The notes: a model not told the origin generated them from the sequence alone. Counted from the first letter of the stretch, positions 10,405 to 18,543 are shown. The stretch is DNA of 64,000 nucleotides from Dietzia sp. B32 (GCF_024732245.1 NZ_CP093845.1:3110272-3174271), one strand, 5' to 3'. Translations and numbers: made by a program.

Positions 10405-11391
10405 CTACCAGCGGTTGCGGGACTGCTCCGCCCAGCCGACCAGTCCGTCGAGCGAGACCTCCGACCCGTCGTCCAGCACCCCGGTCCCGTGCCACAGCCC
10501 GAAGGCCTGGTGCGTCTTTACCGCCAGCACACCGAGTTCGGTGACGTCGCGGCGCAGATGGAACGGCGTGAGCGTGGCGTCGAGGCGCTCACCCCGCACC
10601 CGCCACGGTCCCCCCGGCTCGGACAGGTCGTAGGTCCACCGCAGGTCCTCACCGAGTTTGTGCATCCGGCCGTCGACCAGGATCCCGTTCTCGGTCGAGC
10701 CGGTGCCGTCGGTCCACTTCCCGCCGACCTGGATCGCGCGGGTCGACCCGTCCACGACGCCGCTGCCGGCGCCCCAGTTCCACGTGGTGGCGTAGCGCCA
10801 GCGGCCCCGCCCACGATCCAGCACCGCCCACCCCGTGCCGAGGTCGTGTGTCGTGCCGTCCAAAGTCACCGTGCCGGTGACGGGATTGGCGAGATCCTTG
10901 AGCGTGTACTGGAACCGGCGCTCACTCCACGGCACCACCACCGCGAGGCCGTCATGCCCCGGCCGGGAGACGTCCAGGCTCACCTGCAGTCCCCGCGCCT
11001 GCACACTGATGGAGGTGCGGCCCTCGTCGTCGTCGATCCCGATCCCCACGCGCCCCGCACCCACGCCGGCCGACGCGTGGAGGGTCCCGTCACCGGGGTC
11101 GTCGCCGAAGCGGGGCCGGTGCAGGGGCCGGATGCCGCCTCGGGTCGTCTCCTGGCCCGTCCGGCGGTCCAGGACGTAGACCGCGCAGTTGGCCAGGTAG
11201 TCCAGACCCGCCACCGTCAGTCCCACTACGAACCGGTCGGTGACGATCCCCCAGTACTCCCAGCGCTTGGTTCGACCCCAGCCAGCGATCCGTGTGCGGT
11301 GCACGGGCGAACGGGACCAGCCGACCGCCTCCGGGTTCAGTCGGCGGCCGTGGGCCAGGTCGACGGGCCGGGTGATCTCGCGCTCGGTCAT
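10405..11391 (-). CDS. DUF2804 family protein
   Basis: The protein has 328 residues, no signal peptide and no membrane segment. It is rich in beta-strand and aromatic residues: 'TKRWEYWGIVTDRFVVGLTVAGLDY', 'WSERRFQYTLKDLANPVTG' and 'WNWGAGSGVVDG'. This is the pattern of the DUF2804 family found in many actinobacteria. The role is unknown; the fold resembles lipocalin-like or AttH-like beta barrels, which is an inference. The gene is monocistronic, convergent on tRNA-His and divergent from the antiporter. Confidence 0.75.
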   Translation of the reverse strand: MTEREITRPVDLAHGRRLNPEAVGWSRSPVHRTRIAGWGRTKRWEYWGIVTDRFVVGLTVAGLDYLANCAVYVLDRRTGQETTRGGIRPLHRPRFGDDPGDGTLHASAGVGAGRVGIGIDDDEGRTSISVQARGLQVSLDVSRPGHDGLAVVVPWSERRFQYTLKDLANPVTGTVTLDGTTHDLGTGWAVLDRGRGRWRYATTWNWGAGSGVVDGSTRAIQVGGKWTDGTGSTENGILVDGRMHKLGEDLRWTYDLSEPGGPWRVRGERLDATLTPFHLRRDVTELGVLAVKTHQAFGLWHGTGVLDDGSEVSLDGLVGWAEQSRNRW

Positions 11392-11516
11392 GGGATCACT
11401 CTTGCAGGTGCCTACGCCGCGGCGGGCGAGGGGCCGCGGCGGGCGGAGGGCACGGATGCGAGAGCGCCCGGGCTCTCCTATGGTGCGGGTGATCCGACTG
11501 ACCCGGGGAGGAACCG

Positions 11517-12767
11517 TTGTCCACGCTCGATGTGTTGCTGGCGATCGTCGGGGCGCTCGGGGTGGTGATCGTGGCCTTCTCCGCGCGACTGCGTCACTGG
11601 CCCGTGACGGAGCCGCTCCTCGCTCTCGCCGCCGGGATCGTCCTGGGGCCGGCGGTCCTCGGCGTGTTCGATGTGCCCGACATCGTCGCCGAGCATTCGA
11701 CCCTCCACCACGGGGCGGAGATCCTCCTGGCGATCTCGGTGATGGGCGTGGCCCTGCGCTACCCCTTCGCGGCGATCAGGACCCACTGGCGGCGGCTGGC
11801 GCTGCTGCTGGTGCTCGTCCTGCCCGGGATGGCGCTCATCTCGACCGGGTTGGCGATGTGGGCCCTCGGCATCCCCTTTGCGCTGGCGTTGCTGTTCGGA
11901 ACCGCCATCTGCCCCACCGACCCCGTCCTCGCGTCGAGTGTGGTCACCGGACAGGAGGCCGAGGAGGACCTGCCGGAGTACGACCGCGAGCTCCTGTCGC
12001 TCGAATCGGGCGCCAACGACGGGCTCGCCCTTCCCCTCGTCCTGGTCGCCCTGGCGGTCGCCACCCCGCTCACCGCCGGGCAGGCTGCCGGAGAGGCCGC
12101 CTGGCAGATCGCGGGCGCCCTCGTCGTGGGGATAGTCGCGGGCGTGACGGCCGCCAAGGCGCTGCACTTCTCGGAACGACACCACGACACCGAGACCGGG
12201 CCGATGCTGCTGTACACGCTCCTCCTGGCATTGCTCGTCCTGGGAGTTTCGGGCATCACCGGGGTCAACGGCGTCTTCGGCGCATTCGTCGCCGGCCTGG
12301 CGTTCAACGTCACCAGCTCCGGCAGCGAACGGCGGACCGAGGTGGAGATCGACGAGGCGGTCAACCAGTTCGCGGTGATCCCCTTCTTCGTCGCCCTCGG
12401 CGCGATGATCCCCTGGGAGGCGTGGGGCGATCTCGGTTGGGGCGCGGTATGGCTCTCAGTCGCGGTGCTGCTGTTGCGCAGGCCGCCGCTGATCCTCGCG
12501 GCGACGAGACCGCTGGGTCTCAAGATGCGGGGCGCCGCCTACCTCGGCTGGTTCGGGCCCGTCGGCGTCGCGGCCGTGTTCTACCTGACGGAGGAGGCCT
12601 CCCGCGCGAGTGCGGACCCGGTACTTCTCGGAGCGGGCACGCTGATCGTCGTGGCCAGTACCGTCGCGCACGGCCTCACCGCAGCACCCGGACGCGCGCT
12701 GTACCGGGCGGCCGCAGAACGCGACCCGCAGTCGCGCACCTCGTCGTCGTCGCCGTCACCGACCTGA
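11517..12767 (+). CDS. Na+/H+ antiporter, CPA1/CPA2-type
   Basis: The 416-residue membrane protein has about 12 hydrophobic segments. Signature elements are 'GTAICPTDPVLASSVV' (the TDP motif) and 'LSLESGANDGLALPLVL' (the ND motif), both ion-binding in NhaP/CPA antiporters. 'GVNGVFGAFVAGLAF' and 'GPVGVAAVFYL' occur near the C-terminus. It would exchange Na+ or K+ for H+ across the cytoplasmic membrane. The start is a TTG, chosen because GGGGAGGAA lies immediately upstream at good spacing and no ATG precedes the first helix. The Ser/Pro-rich tail is short. Confidence 0.88.
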   Translation: MSTLDVLLAIVGALGVVIVAFSARLRHWPVTEPLLALAAGIVLGPAVLGVFDVPDIVAEHSTLHHGAEILLAISVMGVALRYPFAAIRTHWRRLALLLVLVLPGMALISTGLAMWALGIPFALALLFGTAICPTDPVLASSVVTGQEAEEDLPEYDRELLSLESGANDGLALPLVLVALAVATPLTAGQAAGEAAWQIAGALVVGIVAGVTAAKALHFSERHHDTETGPMLLYTLLLALLVLGVSGITGVNGVFGAFVAGLAFNVTSSGSERRTEVEIDEAVNQFAVIPFFVALGAMIPWEAWGDLGWGAVWLSVAVLLLRRPPLILAATRPLGLKMRGAAYLGWFGPVGVAAVFYLTEEASRASADPVLLGAGTLIVVASTVAHGLTAAPGRALYRAAAERDPQSRTSSSSPSPT

Positions 12768-12825
12768 GCGCCGTCCCCGGGGGTACTCACCCTCGCCCCG
12801 GGGCACCACTGGTCGCCCCGGGGTC

Positions 12826-13038
12826 CTAGTCGAGGTCCCGACCGTCGTCGGTCCCCGCGTCGAGCTCGTCACCACCGGGGCCGCGCGATTCGCGATGGGC
12901 GGCCTCCACGGCCCAGATCATGACGCCGACCGACGGGCCCAGGGCCACGCCCAACCCGATGTTGTCCAGCGCGGCACCGAACGCCACGCCGATCCCCATA
13001 CCGATCCCGATCCAGAGCCCCAGACGGGAGGAATCCAT
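12826..13038 (-). CDS. Small glycine-rich membrane protein coupled to ldt
   Basis: This 70-residue protein has no recognised function. Residues 5-45 form two hydrophobic segments rich in Gly/Ala ('LWIGIGMGIGVAFGAALDNI', 'GLGVALGPSVGVMIWAV'), a glycine-zipper-like pattern. An acidic hydrophilic tail of about 25 residues (GTDDGRDLD end) follows. The start lies 4 bp after the L,D-transpeptidase stop, so it is almost certainly co-translated with that gene. It might be a membrane partner of the transpeptidase, but only the gene order supports this. Confidence 0.7.
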   Translation of the reverse strand: MDSSRLGLWIGIGMGIGVAFGAALDNIGLGVALGPSVGVMIWAVEAAHRESRGPGGDELDAGTDDGRDLD

Positions 13039-13042
13039 CGGC

Positions 13043-14275
13043 TCAGGCCGCGCCCTGATCGGCGTTGCCGGCCTTCCAGGTCTCCCACGGGACGTTCCAG
13101 TCGCCCAGGCCGTCCCAGCCCGGGAGCGTGTCGCCCACCGTGCCGGTGACCTCGAAGATGTCGCCCCGCTTGGCGTTGTCGTAGAACCACTTCGCGTCCG
13201 CGGTGGTGACGTTGAGGCAGCCGTGGCTGGTGTTCTGACTGCCCTGCGCCCAGACCGACCACGGGGCCGCGTGGACGAAGATCCCGCTGTAGGACATCCG
13301 GGTCGCGTACTGCACCGGGGTGCGGTAGCCCTCGGCGGAGTCCACGGCCACTCCGTAGGTCGAGGAATCCATGATCATCGAGGCGTGCTTCTCACCGATG
13401 ACGTAGACCCCGTTGGGGGTCGGGGTGGCGGCCTTGCCCATCGAGGTGGGCATTGTCTTGACCACCTCGCCATTGCGCTCGATCACGATCTGCTTAGTGG
13501 AGTCGTCGACGCGGGAGATCACGGCATCGCCGATCTCGAAGCTGCTCTGGGAGTCCTGCTGGCCGTACATCCCGCCGCCGAGGTCCTTGCCGTAGATGTC
13601 GACGTGGACGTCGATCTTGGTGCCGGGGGCCCAGTACTCCGCCGGCCGCCAGCGGACCTCCTGGTCGGAGACCCAGTAGAACGCGCCCTCGACCGCGGGC
13701 TCGGTCTTGATGTGGATGTTGTCCTGCGCCGCGCGACGATCCGCGATCGGCTCGTCGAACATCACCGCGACCGGTTGCCCGATCCCCACCACGGACCCCT
13801 CGCCCGTCGTCAGATAGGCGGCCGTCATGATGTTCGGCGTCAACGTGGTGAAGGTGGTGTTCTTGCGGGTGACCAGGCCGGCCTCGTCCGTGGCGGTCGA
13901 TTCCACCGTGTACTGCCGCCCGTAGCCGAGCTCCTCGGTGGTACGCCACTCGGTGAGCTCGGTGTTGAACTCGCCCCGGACCTGCTGCCCCTCCGGGTTG
14001 CGGACCACGACCGAATCGAATCGACCGTCCGCGGCGGTGAGCACGATGGGCTCGACCGGGTTGGCATCCGTGGAGCCGTCCGCCACCGACACGTCGATCG
14101 CGGCCGAGGGGCCGGCCGGCTCCTCCGCGACCTGGGCGTTCTGGGCGCCCCCGTCACCGATGGTGCAGCCGGTGAGGACGAGGGCTCCGGTGAGCACCGC
14201 GGCCAGGCCGAGTCGGGCCTTCGACCGGATCCCGGTCGCTCGCCGCCCCGTCCGATCCCTCGTGCTCACGTTCAC
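13043..14275 (-). CDS. L,D-transpeptidase lipoprotein (LdtMt2-like)
   Basis: The 410-residue protein has a twin-Arg-rich N-terminus, a hydrophobic segment and a lipobox LTGC (Cys about 36), predicting a lipoprotein. Two Ig-like (Big/BIg-type) domains follow at about 60-260. The YkuD catalytic domain holds 'SHGCLN', with the nucleophile Cys at residue 353; LdtMt2 of M. tuberculosis (Rv2518c) uses Cys354. The enzyme makes 3-3 peptidoglycan cross-links outside the membrane and is the usual target of carbapenems. GGAAGGGG stands seven bases before the GTG start. Its place between the orn and bcp blocks matches the mycobacterial order. Confidence 0.93.
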   Translation of the reverse strand: MNVSTRDRTGRRATGIRSKARLGLAAVLTGALVLTGCTIGDGGAQNAQVAEEPAGPSAAIDVSVADGSTDANPVEPIVLTAADGRFDSVVVRNPEGQQVRGEFNTELTEWRTTEELGYGRQYTVESTATDEAGLVTRKNTTFTTLTPNIMTAAYLTTGEGSVVGIGQPVAVMFDEPIADRRAAQDNIHIKTEPAVEGAFYWVSDQEVRWRPAEYWAPGTKIDVHVDIYGKDLGGGMYGQQDSQSSFEIGDAVISRVDDSTKQIVIERNGEVVKTMPTSMGKAATPTPNGVYVIGEKHASMIMDSSTYGVAVDSAEGYRTPVQYATRMSYSGIFVHAAPWSVWAQGSQNTSHGCLNVTTADAKWFYDNAKRGDIFEVTGTVGDTLPGWDGLGDWNVPWETWKAGNADQGAA

Positions 14276-14453
14276 TGATGGCCCCTTCCGACTGCCGCTT
14301 CCCCCCGGACGTGGCCACGGCCGGGAGGACGTCTCCCCCAGTATGCCTGGTCACATGCCCTCCCTCCATATCGAAACGCCGGGGGAGACAGCGACCTCAA
14401 CCCCGGTTCACCCCTTCTGAACAGGCGATTTCGTGATCCGACTCGGCTGCTGT

Positions 14454-14459
14454 TACTGT
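14454..14459 (+). promoter_or_regulatory. Candidate -10 box (TACTGT) of tRNA-Lys
   Basis: TACTGT lies 20 bp before the mature tRNA 5' end and fits TANNNT. A clear -35 cannot be named. Confidence 0.35.
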
Positions 14460-14479
14460 TTCTCTCGCACCAAGCAAGC

Positions 14480-14552
<73 letters not shown>

Positions 14553-14560
14553 ACACAGAA

Positions 14561-14591
14561 AGCCCCGGGTCCATGACCCGGGGCTTTTTGG
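14561..14591 (+). terminator. Rho-independent terminator of tRNA-Lys
   Basis: AAAGCCCCGGGTC-at-GACCCGGGGCTTT forms a perfect stem followed by TTTTT. It is the most canonical intrinsic terminator in the window. The next 165 bases before the DUF3618 stop show only short imperfect GC dyads. Confidence 0.93.
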
Positions 14592-14756
14592 TGCGCCCGC
14601 GTGGACGAGCGTCCGGGTGGACACACTGGAAATGACGAAAGCGTCCCGCTCACGCCCCGGTCTCGGGGGTGCGCGGAACGCTCTCAGACGCCAGGCGACG
14701 GCGTCTCCGGACGGTTCCCGCCGCGACAGGGAGCCGCCGGGGACGGACCGGTCGCC

Positions 14757-15032
14757 TCAGAGGGCCCGACGAGCCGCCAGGTATGCCTCGATGCGCTGAC
14801 GCTCCTTGCGCTTGTTCACCATTGACACGGTGATCCCGCCCACGACCAGCGTCGCGATACCCCCGAGCACCGCCAGAACGCGCGGGTCCTTGAGCGCCGC
14901 GGTGGCGCGCTCCTTGCCCTCGGTCGCGAGGTTCTTCGGGTTGACCCGGTCGATGATCTCGTCCAGGGTCGTCGCGAGATCGTCACGCGCCTTGGCGATG
15001 TCGCCTTCGATGCTGTCGTAACTCCTGGACAC
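14757..15032 (-). CDS. DUF3618 family protein
   Basis: The 91-residue protein begins 'MSRSYDSIEGDIAKARDDLATTLDEIIDRVNP', the DUF3618 signature (amphipathic helix with D-R-V-N-P). One transmembrane helix follows at about residues 50-72 ('VLAVLGGIATLVVGGITVSM'), then a basic tail. Its function is unknown. The M. tuberculosis neighbour of bcp (Rv2520c) is of this type. GGAGG sits four bases before the GTG start. It is divergent from bcp. Confidence 0.85.
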   Translation of the reverse strand: MSRSYDSIEGDIAKARDDLATTLDEIIDRVNPKNLATEGKERATAALKDPRVLAVLGGIATLVVGGITVSMVNKRKERQRIEAYLAARRAL

Positions 15033-15184
15033 GAGACCTCCGTCGATCGCTCGTCCGCGAGGGCGCCCCGCGGGTTCTTGACCCCGCCCACGCTACTGCA
15101 CCCGGCGTGGATCCGCGCCCGTCCGCCGGACCATCGGATAGGTTGGGATGGTCCGACGCCCCGACTCGACCCCCAGGAGCACCG

Positions 15185-15691
15185 GTGACCGCACCACGGC
15201 TCGAGGTGGGCCAGACGGCCCCCGCCTTCACCCTCCCCGACGCCGACGGCACACCCACGTCGCTCCGGGAGCTCCTCGCCGAGCACGGGAAGGTCCTCGT
15301 GTACGTCTATCCGGCCGCCATGACGCCGGGCTGCACCACGGAGACGGTGGATTTCGAGAACGCCCTGCAGCAGCTGAAGGACGCCGGTCTCGCGGTCGTC
15401 GGCGTCTCCCCCGACGCGCCCGAGAAGCTGGCGCGGTTCCGCGACAAGTACGGCATCACTTTTCCGCTCCTGTCAGACCCGGACAAGTCCATGCTCACCG
15501 AGTGGGGCGCCTACGGCGAGAAGAAGAACTACGGCAAGACCGTGATGGGAGTGATCCGCTCCACCTTCGTCGTGGAGTCCGACGGCACCGTGTCGATGGC
15601 CCGGTACAACGTCCGGGCAAAGGGTCACGTGGCGATGGTCGCCAAGCTGCTCGAGATCGAGCTGCCCGAGTCCGAACCCGCGGAGGGCTGA
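15185..15691 (+). CDS. bcp: Thioredoxin-dependent thiol peroxidase (Bcp/PrxQ)
   Basis: This 168-residue peroxiredoxin reduces H2O2 and alkyl hydroperoxides. The peroxidatic Cys lies in 'PAAMTPGCTTETVDFENAL' (about residue 46). Thr and Arg of the active site are present ('T-PGC', 'VIRSTFVV'). The usual resolving Cys five residues later (PGCT..AC in many Bcp) is Val here, and the protein has no other Cys. It must therefore work as a 1-Cys enzyme or with an external thiol such as mycothiol or mycoredoxin (inference). The GTG start has GGAG at good spacing. The fasR-like gene follows after 7 bp. Confidence 0.93.
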   Translation: MTAPRLEVGQTAPAFTLPDADGTPTSLRELLAEHGKVLVYVYPAAMTPGCTTETVDFENALQQLKDAGLAVVGVSPDAPEKLARFRDKYGITFPLLSDPDKSMLTEWGAYGEKKNYGKTVMGVIRSTFVVESDGTVSMARYNVRAKGHVAMVAKLLEIELPESEPAEG

Positions 15692-15698
15692 CCCACCC

Positions 15699-16499
15699 AT
15701 GACCACCGACTCGTCCGAACGTCCACAGGAGCCGACGCGGGACTCCGCCGACGAGGCCGTCCAGGACGAGCCGAACATCCTCGTCCCCCGCCGCCGACCC
15801 ATCCAGGAACGTAGCCGCAAGAAGTTCCAGGCACTGCTGTCCTCGGCCCGGGAAGTGTTGGTCGAGGTGGGTTTCGACTCGTTCACCTGCGAGGAAGTCG
15901 CCTCGCGCGCGGGCGTGCCGATCGGAACCCTCTACCAGTTCTTCGCCAACAAGTACGTGCTGGTCTGCGAGCTCGACCGCCAGGACGCCCACGGGGTGAT
16001 CGAGGAGGTCGAGCGGTTCGCCCAGAAGATCCCCGCGCTGGACTGGCCCGAGCTGCTCAACGACTTCCTGGACCACCTCGCCGACCTGTGGCTGCGCGAC
16101 CCCTCCCGTAGGGCGGTCTGGCTGGCAACGCAGGCCACCCCCGCCACCCGGGCCACGGCGGCGGTGAACGAACGCGAGATCGCCCGGATGATCGCCAGCG
16201 TGCTGGCCCCGCTCATGCCCGCCACCGAACGTGAGCGTCGCGCGTTCATGGCCGAGGTACTGGTGCACGTGGCGTACTCGATGCTCAACTTCTCGGTCAG
16301 CGCCGGCCACGTGACCCCCGGCGCCGCCTCCGGCACCGGCATCGGCACCAGCACCGGCGACAGCGGCGGCGTCTCCCCCGGCGGGAGCAGCGCCTCGGCG
16401 GGCGGCGAGGACATTCACGACGCCACCGTCACCGAACTCAAGCGGATGCTCACCGCCTACCTCTGGCTAGCGGAGAAGGAAGCAGCCCAGAGCGACTGA
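15699..16499 (+). CDS. fasR: TetR-family regulator, FasR-like
   Basis: The protein has 266 residues. The TetR DNA-binding domain is at about 33-85: 'RSRKKFQALLSSAREVLVEV', then the helix-turn-helix 'CEEVASRAGVPIGTLYQFFANKYVLV'. The ligand domain follows. A Gly/Ser/Thr-rich stretch (about 208-235) interrupts it before the last helix. In C. glutamicum the fatty-acid regulator FasR (cg2737) sits between bcp and the acpS/fasA cluster (from memory), and this gene has the same place next to bcp and before acpS-fas. FasR binds acyl-CoA and represses fatty acid synthesis genes. The symbol rests on synteny and general similarity. Confidence 0.65.
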   Translation: MTTDSSERPQEPTRDSADEAVQDEPNILVPRRRPIQERSRKKFQALLSSAREVLVEVGFDSFTCEEVASRAGVPIGTLYQFFANKYVLVCELDRQDAHGVIEEVERFAQKIPALDWPELLNDFLDHLADLWLRDPSRRAVWLATQATPATRATAAVNEREIARMIASVLAPLMPATERERRAFMAEVLVHVAYSMLNFSVSAGHVTPGAASGTGIGTSTGDSGGVSPGGSSASAGGEDIHDATVTELKRMLTAYLWLAEKEAAQSD

Positions 16500-16535
16500 C
16501 CCGAAACCCGCCCCCGGTTGTGGACGGCGACCAGT

Positions 16536-17468
16536 TCAGGCAGCTTCTGCCGCCAGCAGGACGGCCCGGATCCTCTGAACAAGTAACCAGGGTCGCTCGA
16601 AGTCGGCCCATCGCCAATGGATCACCCGGTACCCGAGGGCAGTCAGGATCGCATCGCGGTCCTTCTCCACGCCGAGCCTGCGGCGGGTCTCCATCTCGTC
16701 GGCGCCGTCGAAGTACTTCCCGAACCCGTCACATTCTCCTACGACCCCGAGCTCCCGCCACAGGAAGTCCACCCGACCGATGAAGCGGCCGTCGTCGTCG
16801 TAGATCTCGACCTGTGTCTCGGGCTCCGGCAGCCCGTACTCGGCGAAGTAGAGACGACTCCGCGTCTCAGCGATGCTCTCACTTCTCCGGTCGGTCATCC
16901 CGATCGCAGTACGAGCCCTCCCCACACCGGCCCGTCCCGAGGCACGGTCCAGCGCCTCCCGCAAGGAGACCTCCGTGACGAGTTCCCGCTGCAGCCCGGC
17001 ATCAGCCACCGCGACGCCCGGAACCGGATCACAGACCCTGGCGATGTCGATGATCGTCCGGTCCGCAGACGTGACGGAGATGCCTTCGATATTCACGATC
17101 TCATCCGGGGCGATCGGGCACAGGTCGTGCCGCAGGAGTCTGGTGGTCCTGGACCGCTGCGCATGTCCGTGCCGGGAGACCGCGACTTTGCGAAGTGGGA
17201 GCCCCCAATTCGGCAGCGAGTGGACCATGGCGGCCGACCAGTGAGTGAACACTGGGCCGTGCAGTGCAGCGTCCGTGGCGAGAACCGACAGCAGATGACG
17301 TGCTCCCCTGTCGAGTTCGCGGGCGCTGCCCTCTACGTAGAAGCCCGGCCGCAGCCGCACGAGCTCTCTTGTCGCCACCGCCCGGGCGAGCGATTGGGTG
17401 CTGTGCCCGGCGGCGATCAACCCTTCGGCGGTCAGGAGTCGGGAACGTAGTTCATCGATGCTGATCAT
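16536..17468 (-). CDS. AbiEi-like antitoxin-domain protein with C-terminal DUF559 nuclease-like fold
   Basis: The protein has 310 residues. The N-terminal part (about 1-100), 'GHSTQSLARAVATRELVRLRPGFYV' followed by 'HWSAAMVHSLP', resembles the winged-helix AbiEi antitoxin domain. The C-terminal part (about 195-305) is a DUF559/Vsr-like region. It contains 'GRVDFLW' and 'VVGECDGFGKYF', giving D...E-x-D-x(3)-K acidic/Lys residues like a PD-(D/E)xK nuclease site, then 'RRRLGVEKDRDAILTALGYRVIHWRW'. Such proteins are scattered through actinobacteria; a role in defence or DNA repair is guessed, not shown. No AbiEii toxin gene lies beside it. It separates fasR from acpS. Confidence 0.7.
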   Translation of the reverse strand: MISIDELRSRLLTAEGLIAAGHSTQSLARAVATRELVRLRPGFYVEGSARELDRGARHLLSVLATDAALHGPVFTHWSAAMVHSLPNWGLPLRKVAVSRHGHAQRSRTTRLLRHDLCPIAPDEIVNIEGISVTSADRTIIDIARVCDPVPGVAVADAGLQRELVTEVSLREALDRASGRAGVGRARTAIGMTDRRSESIAETRSRLYFAEYGLPEPETQVEIYDDDGRFIGRVDFLWRELGVVGECDGFGKYFDGADEMETRRRLGVEKDRDAILTALGYRVIHWRWADFERPWLLVQRIRAVLLAAEAA

Positions 17469-17743
17469 GCAGCGATACTCTCGCGCGACACCGCCGGGTC
17501 CGCCGGATCGCGTATGCGGAGCCGGCCCGCTGTGGACGCGCCGAGCCCTGTGGACAACAGCGCGCCTCCCACCGACCTCGGCTCGAACCGGTGAGGTCGA
17601 CGAGCGAAGCGGGATGTGTCCGGCGGCGGCCCCGATTCACATTGAGAACGTCTCGCACCCGGTAGATCGGGCGTGCGGAGGAATCCGGTCCGTCTGGGCC
17701 ACCGGAACGAGGCACCCCTCAGAGTTCGATCCGCGCTCCGGCC

Positions 17744-17840
17744 CCCGCGGGCGTACGAGATCCCGAGGGGCGGATCGGGTCACGGGCCCTCTGAGCGACG
17801 CTTCCCGCGGGCGTATGAGATTCCGAAGGGCGGATCGGGC
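17744..17840. repeat. Two direct repeat copies, 60-bp period
   Basis: Copies begin at 17744 and 17804. They share 'cccgcgggcgta.gagat' and then '.ccga.gggcggatcggg', differing at only about four or five of 37 positions, all transitions. The spacing of 60 bp suggests a tandem duplication of a 60-bp unit. Confidence 0.8.
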
Positions 17841-17890
17841 GGCAGGGCCGCAGGGCGGCGGGTCGGTGGCCGAGCGCAGGCAGTGCGCCG

Positions 17891-17975
17891 GTGGTGGGCC
17901 CAGCGGTGGCTGGGCCCAGCGGTGGCCAGGCGCGGACGGGCGGACGGGCGGCTGGGCGACTGGGCGGCTGGCGAC
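17891..17975. repeat. Low-complexity GGC-rich short repeats
   Basis: 'gtgggcccagcggtggc' occurs twice (the second with one change). Successive 'gggcggacgggcggctgggcg'-type units follow. It abuts the acpS stop codon. Confidence 0.6.
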
Positions 17976-17979
17976 CGCG

Positions 17980-18543
17980 CTACTGCCCGCCCGGGCCCTC
18001 GAGCACCACGAACGCGATCGCCGATCCGCCATCGTGGCTGAGCGAGACGTTCCAGCGCGCGCCCTCGCCGACGGTCGCGGCCACCTGCCGGGCCACCTCT
18101 CCCCCGAGTCGCACCGAAGGCCGACCCCAGTTGTCGCACACGGTCTCGATCTCCGACCACCGCAGCAGGTCCGGCGGGATGGGCGGAGGTGCACCGTACA
18201 GCGCGGCCGACCATGCCTTGACCACGGCTTCCTTCGCCGCCCAGCGGGCAGCGAGGTGACGCGCCATCGGGTCCTCCCGGCGGGCGGGCGCCGGCCCCGA
18301 GCTCCCAGGTCCCGAGGTCCCAAGCCCCGAGGTCCCAGGCGCCGAGGTCCCCGACGCACCTGATGACGACGACACCGCGGCCTCGCCCTGCACTGCGCCC
18401 CGGGCCTCGGCGCGTTCGCGACACTGCCTCCGCTCGAGGGGGGAGAACGCCCGGGTGAGCCGCGTCCCCGGCTCTGCCAGAGACGCGGCGAAGGCGCCGA
18501 GGTCGACGATGTCGACCCCGACGCCTCTCACCCCTGTCGTCAC
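17980..18543 (-). CDS. acpS: Holo-[acyl-carrier-protein] synthase for FAS-I
   Basis: The 187-residue phosphopantetheinyl transferase begins '[15 protein letters not shown]', which carries the Mg-binding Asp. It has '[18 protein letters not shown]' with the conserved K-E-A, and '[18 protein letters not shown]' at the end. It transfers 4'-phosphopantetheine from CoA to the ACP domain of Fas. The GTG start overlaps the fas stop by 4 bp (GTGA), so translation is coupled. Residues about 55-90 are a Ser/Gly/Pro-rich insertion that includes four pentapeptide repeats ([20 protein letters not shown]) encoded by a 15-bp tandem repeat. AcpS of 120-150 residues is usual, so this copy is expanded. Confidence 0.93.
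   Translation of the reverse strand: MTTGVRGVGVDIVDLGAFAASLAEPGTRLTRAFSPLERRQCRERAEARGAVQGEAAVSSSSGASGTSAPGTSGLGTSGPGSSGPAPARREDPMARHLAARWAAKEAVVKAWSAALYGAPPPIPPDLLRWSEIETVCDNWGRPSVRLGGEVARQVAATVGEGARWNVSLSHDGGSAIAFVVLEGPGGQ
18296..18355. repeat. 15-bp tandem repeat, four copies, inside acpS
   Basis: Four consecutive 15-mers of the form cccgaggtcccaagc keep the reading frame and encode Gly-Thr/Ser-Ser-Gly-Pro-like pentapeptides. They lie in a surface insertion of AcpS. Confidence 0.85.

Larger units (their letters stand above)
17469..17979. other. 511-bp non-coding region with repeats, downstream of acpS
   Basis: No gene is convincing here: open frames on both strands lack ribosome sites and recognisable products. 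The region holds two 37-bp direct repeat copies exactly 60 bp apart and a G/C-skewed run of 'ggcggctggg'-like units. It may contain the end of the fas-acpS transcript and the promoter of the AbiEi-like gene. Confidence 0.6.

Noticed and set aside
16536-17468. AbiE-type toxin-antitoxin pair
   Set aside because: No nucleotidyltransferase (AbiEii) gene lies on either side; the neighbours are a TetR regulator and acpS. Only the single fused protein is present.
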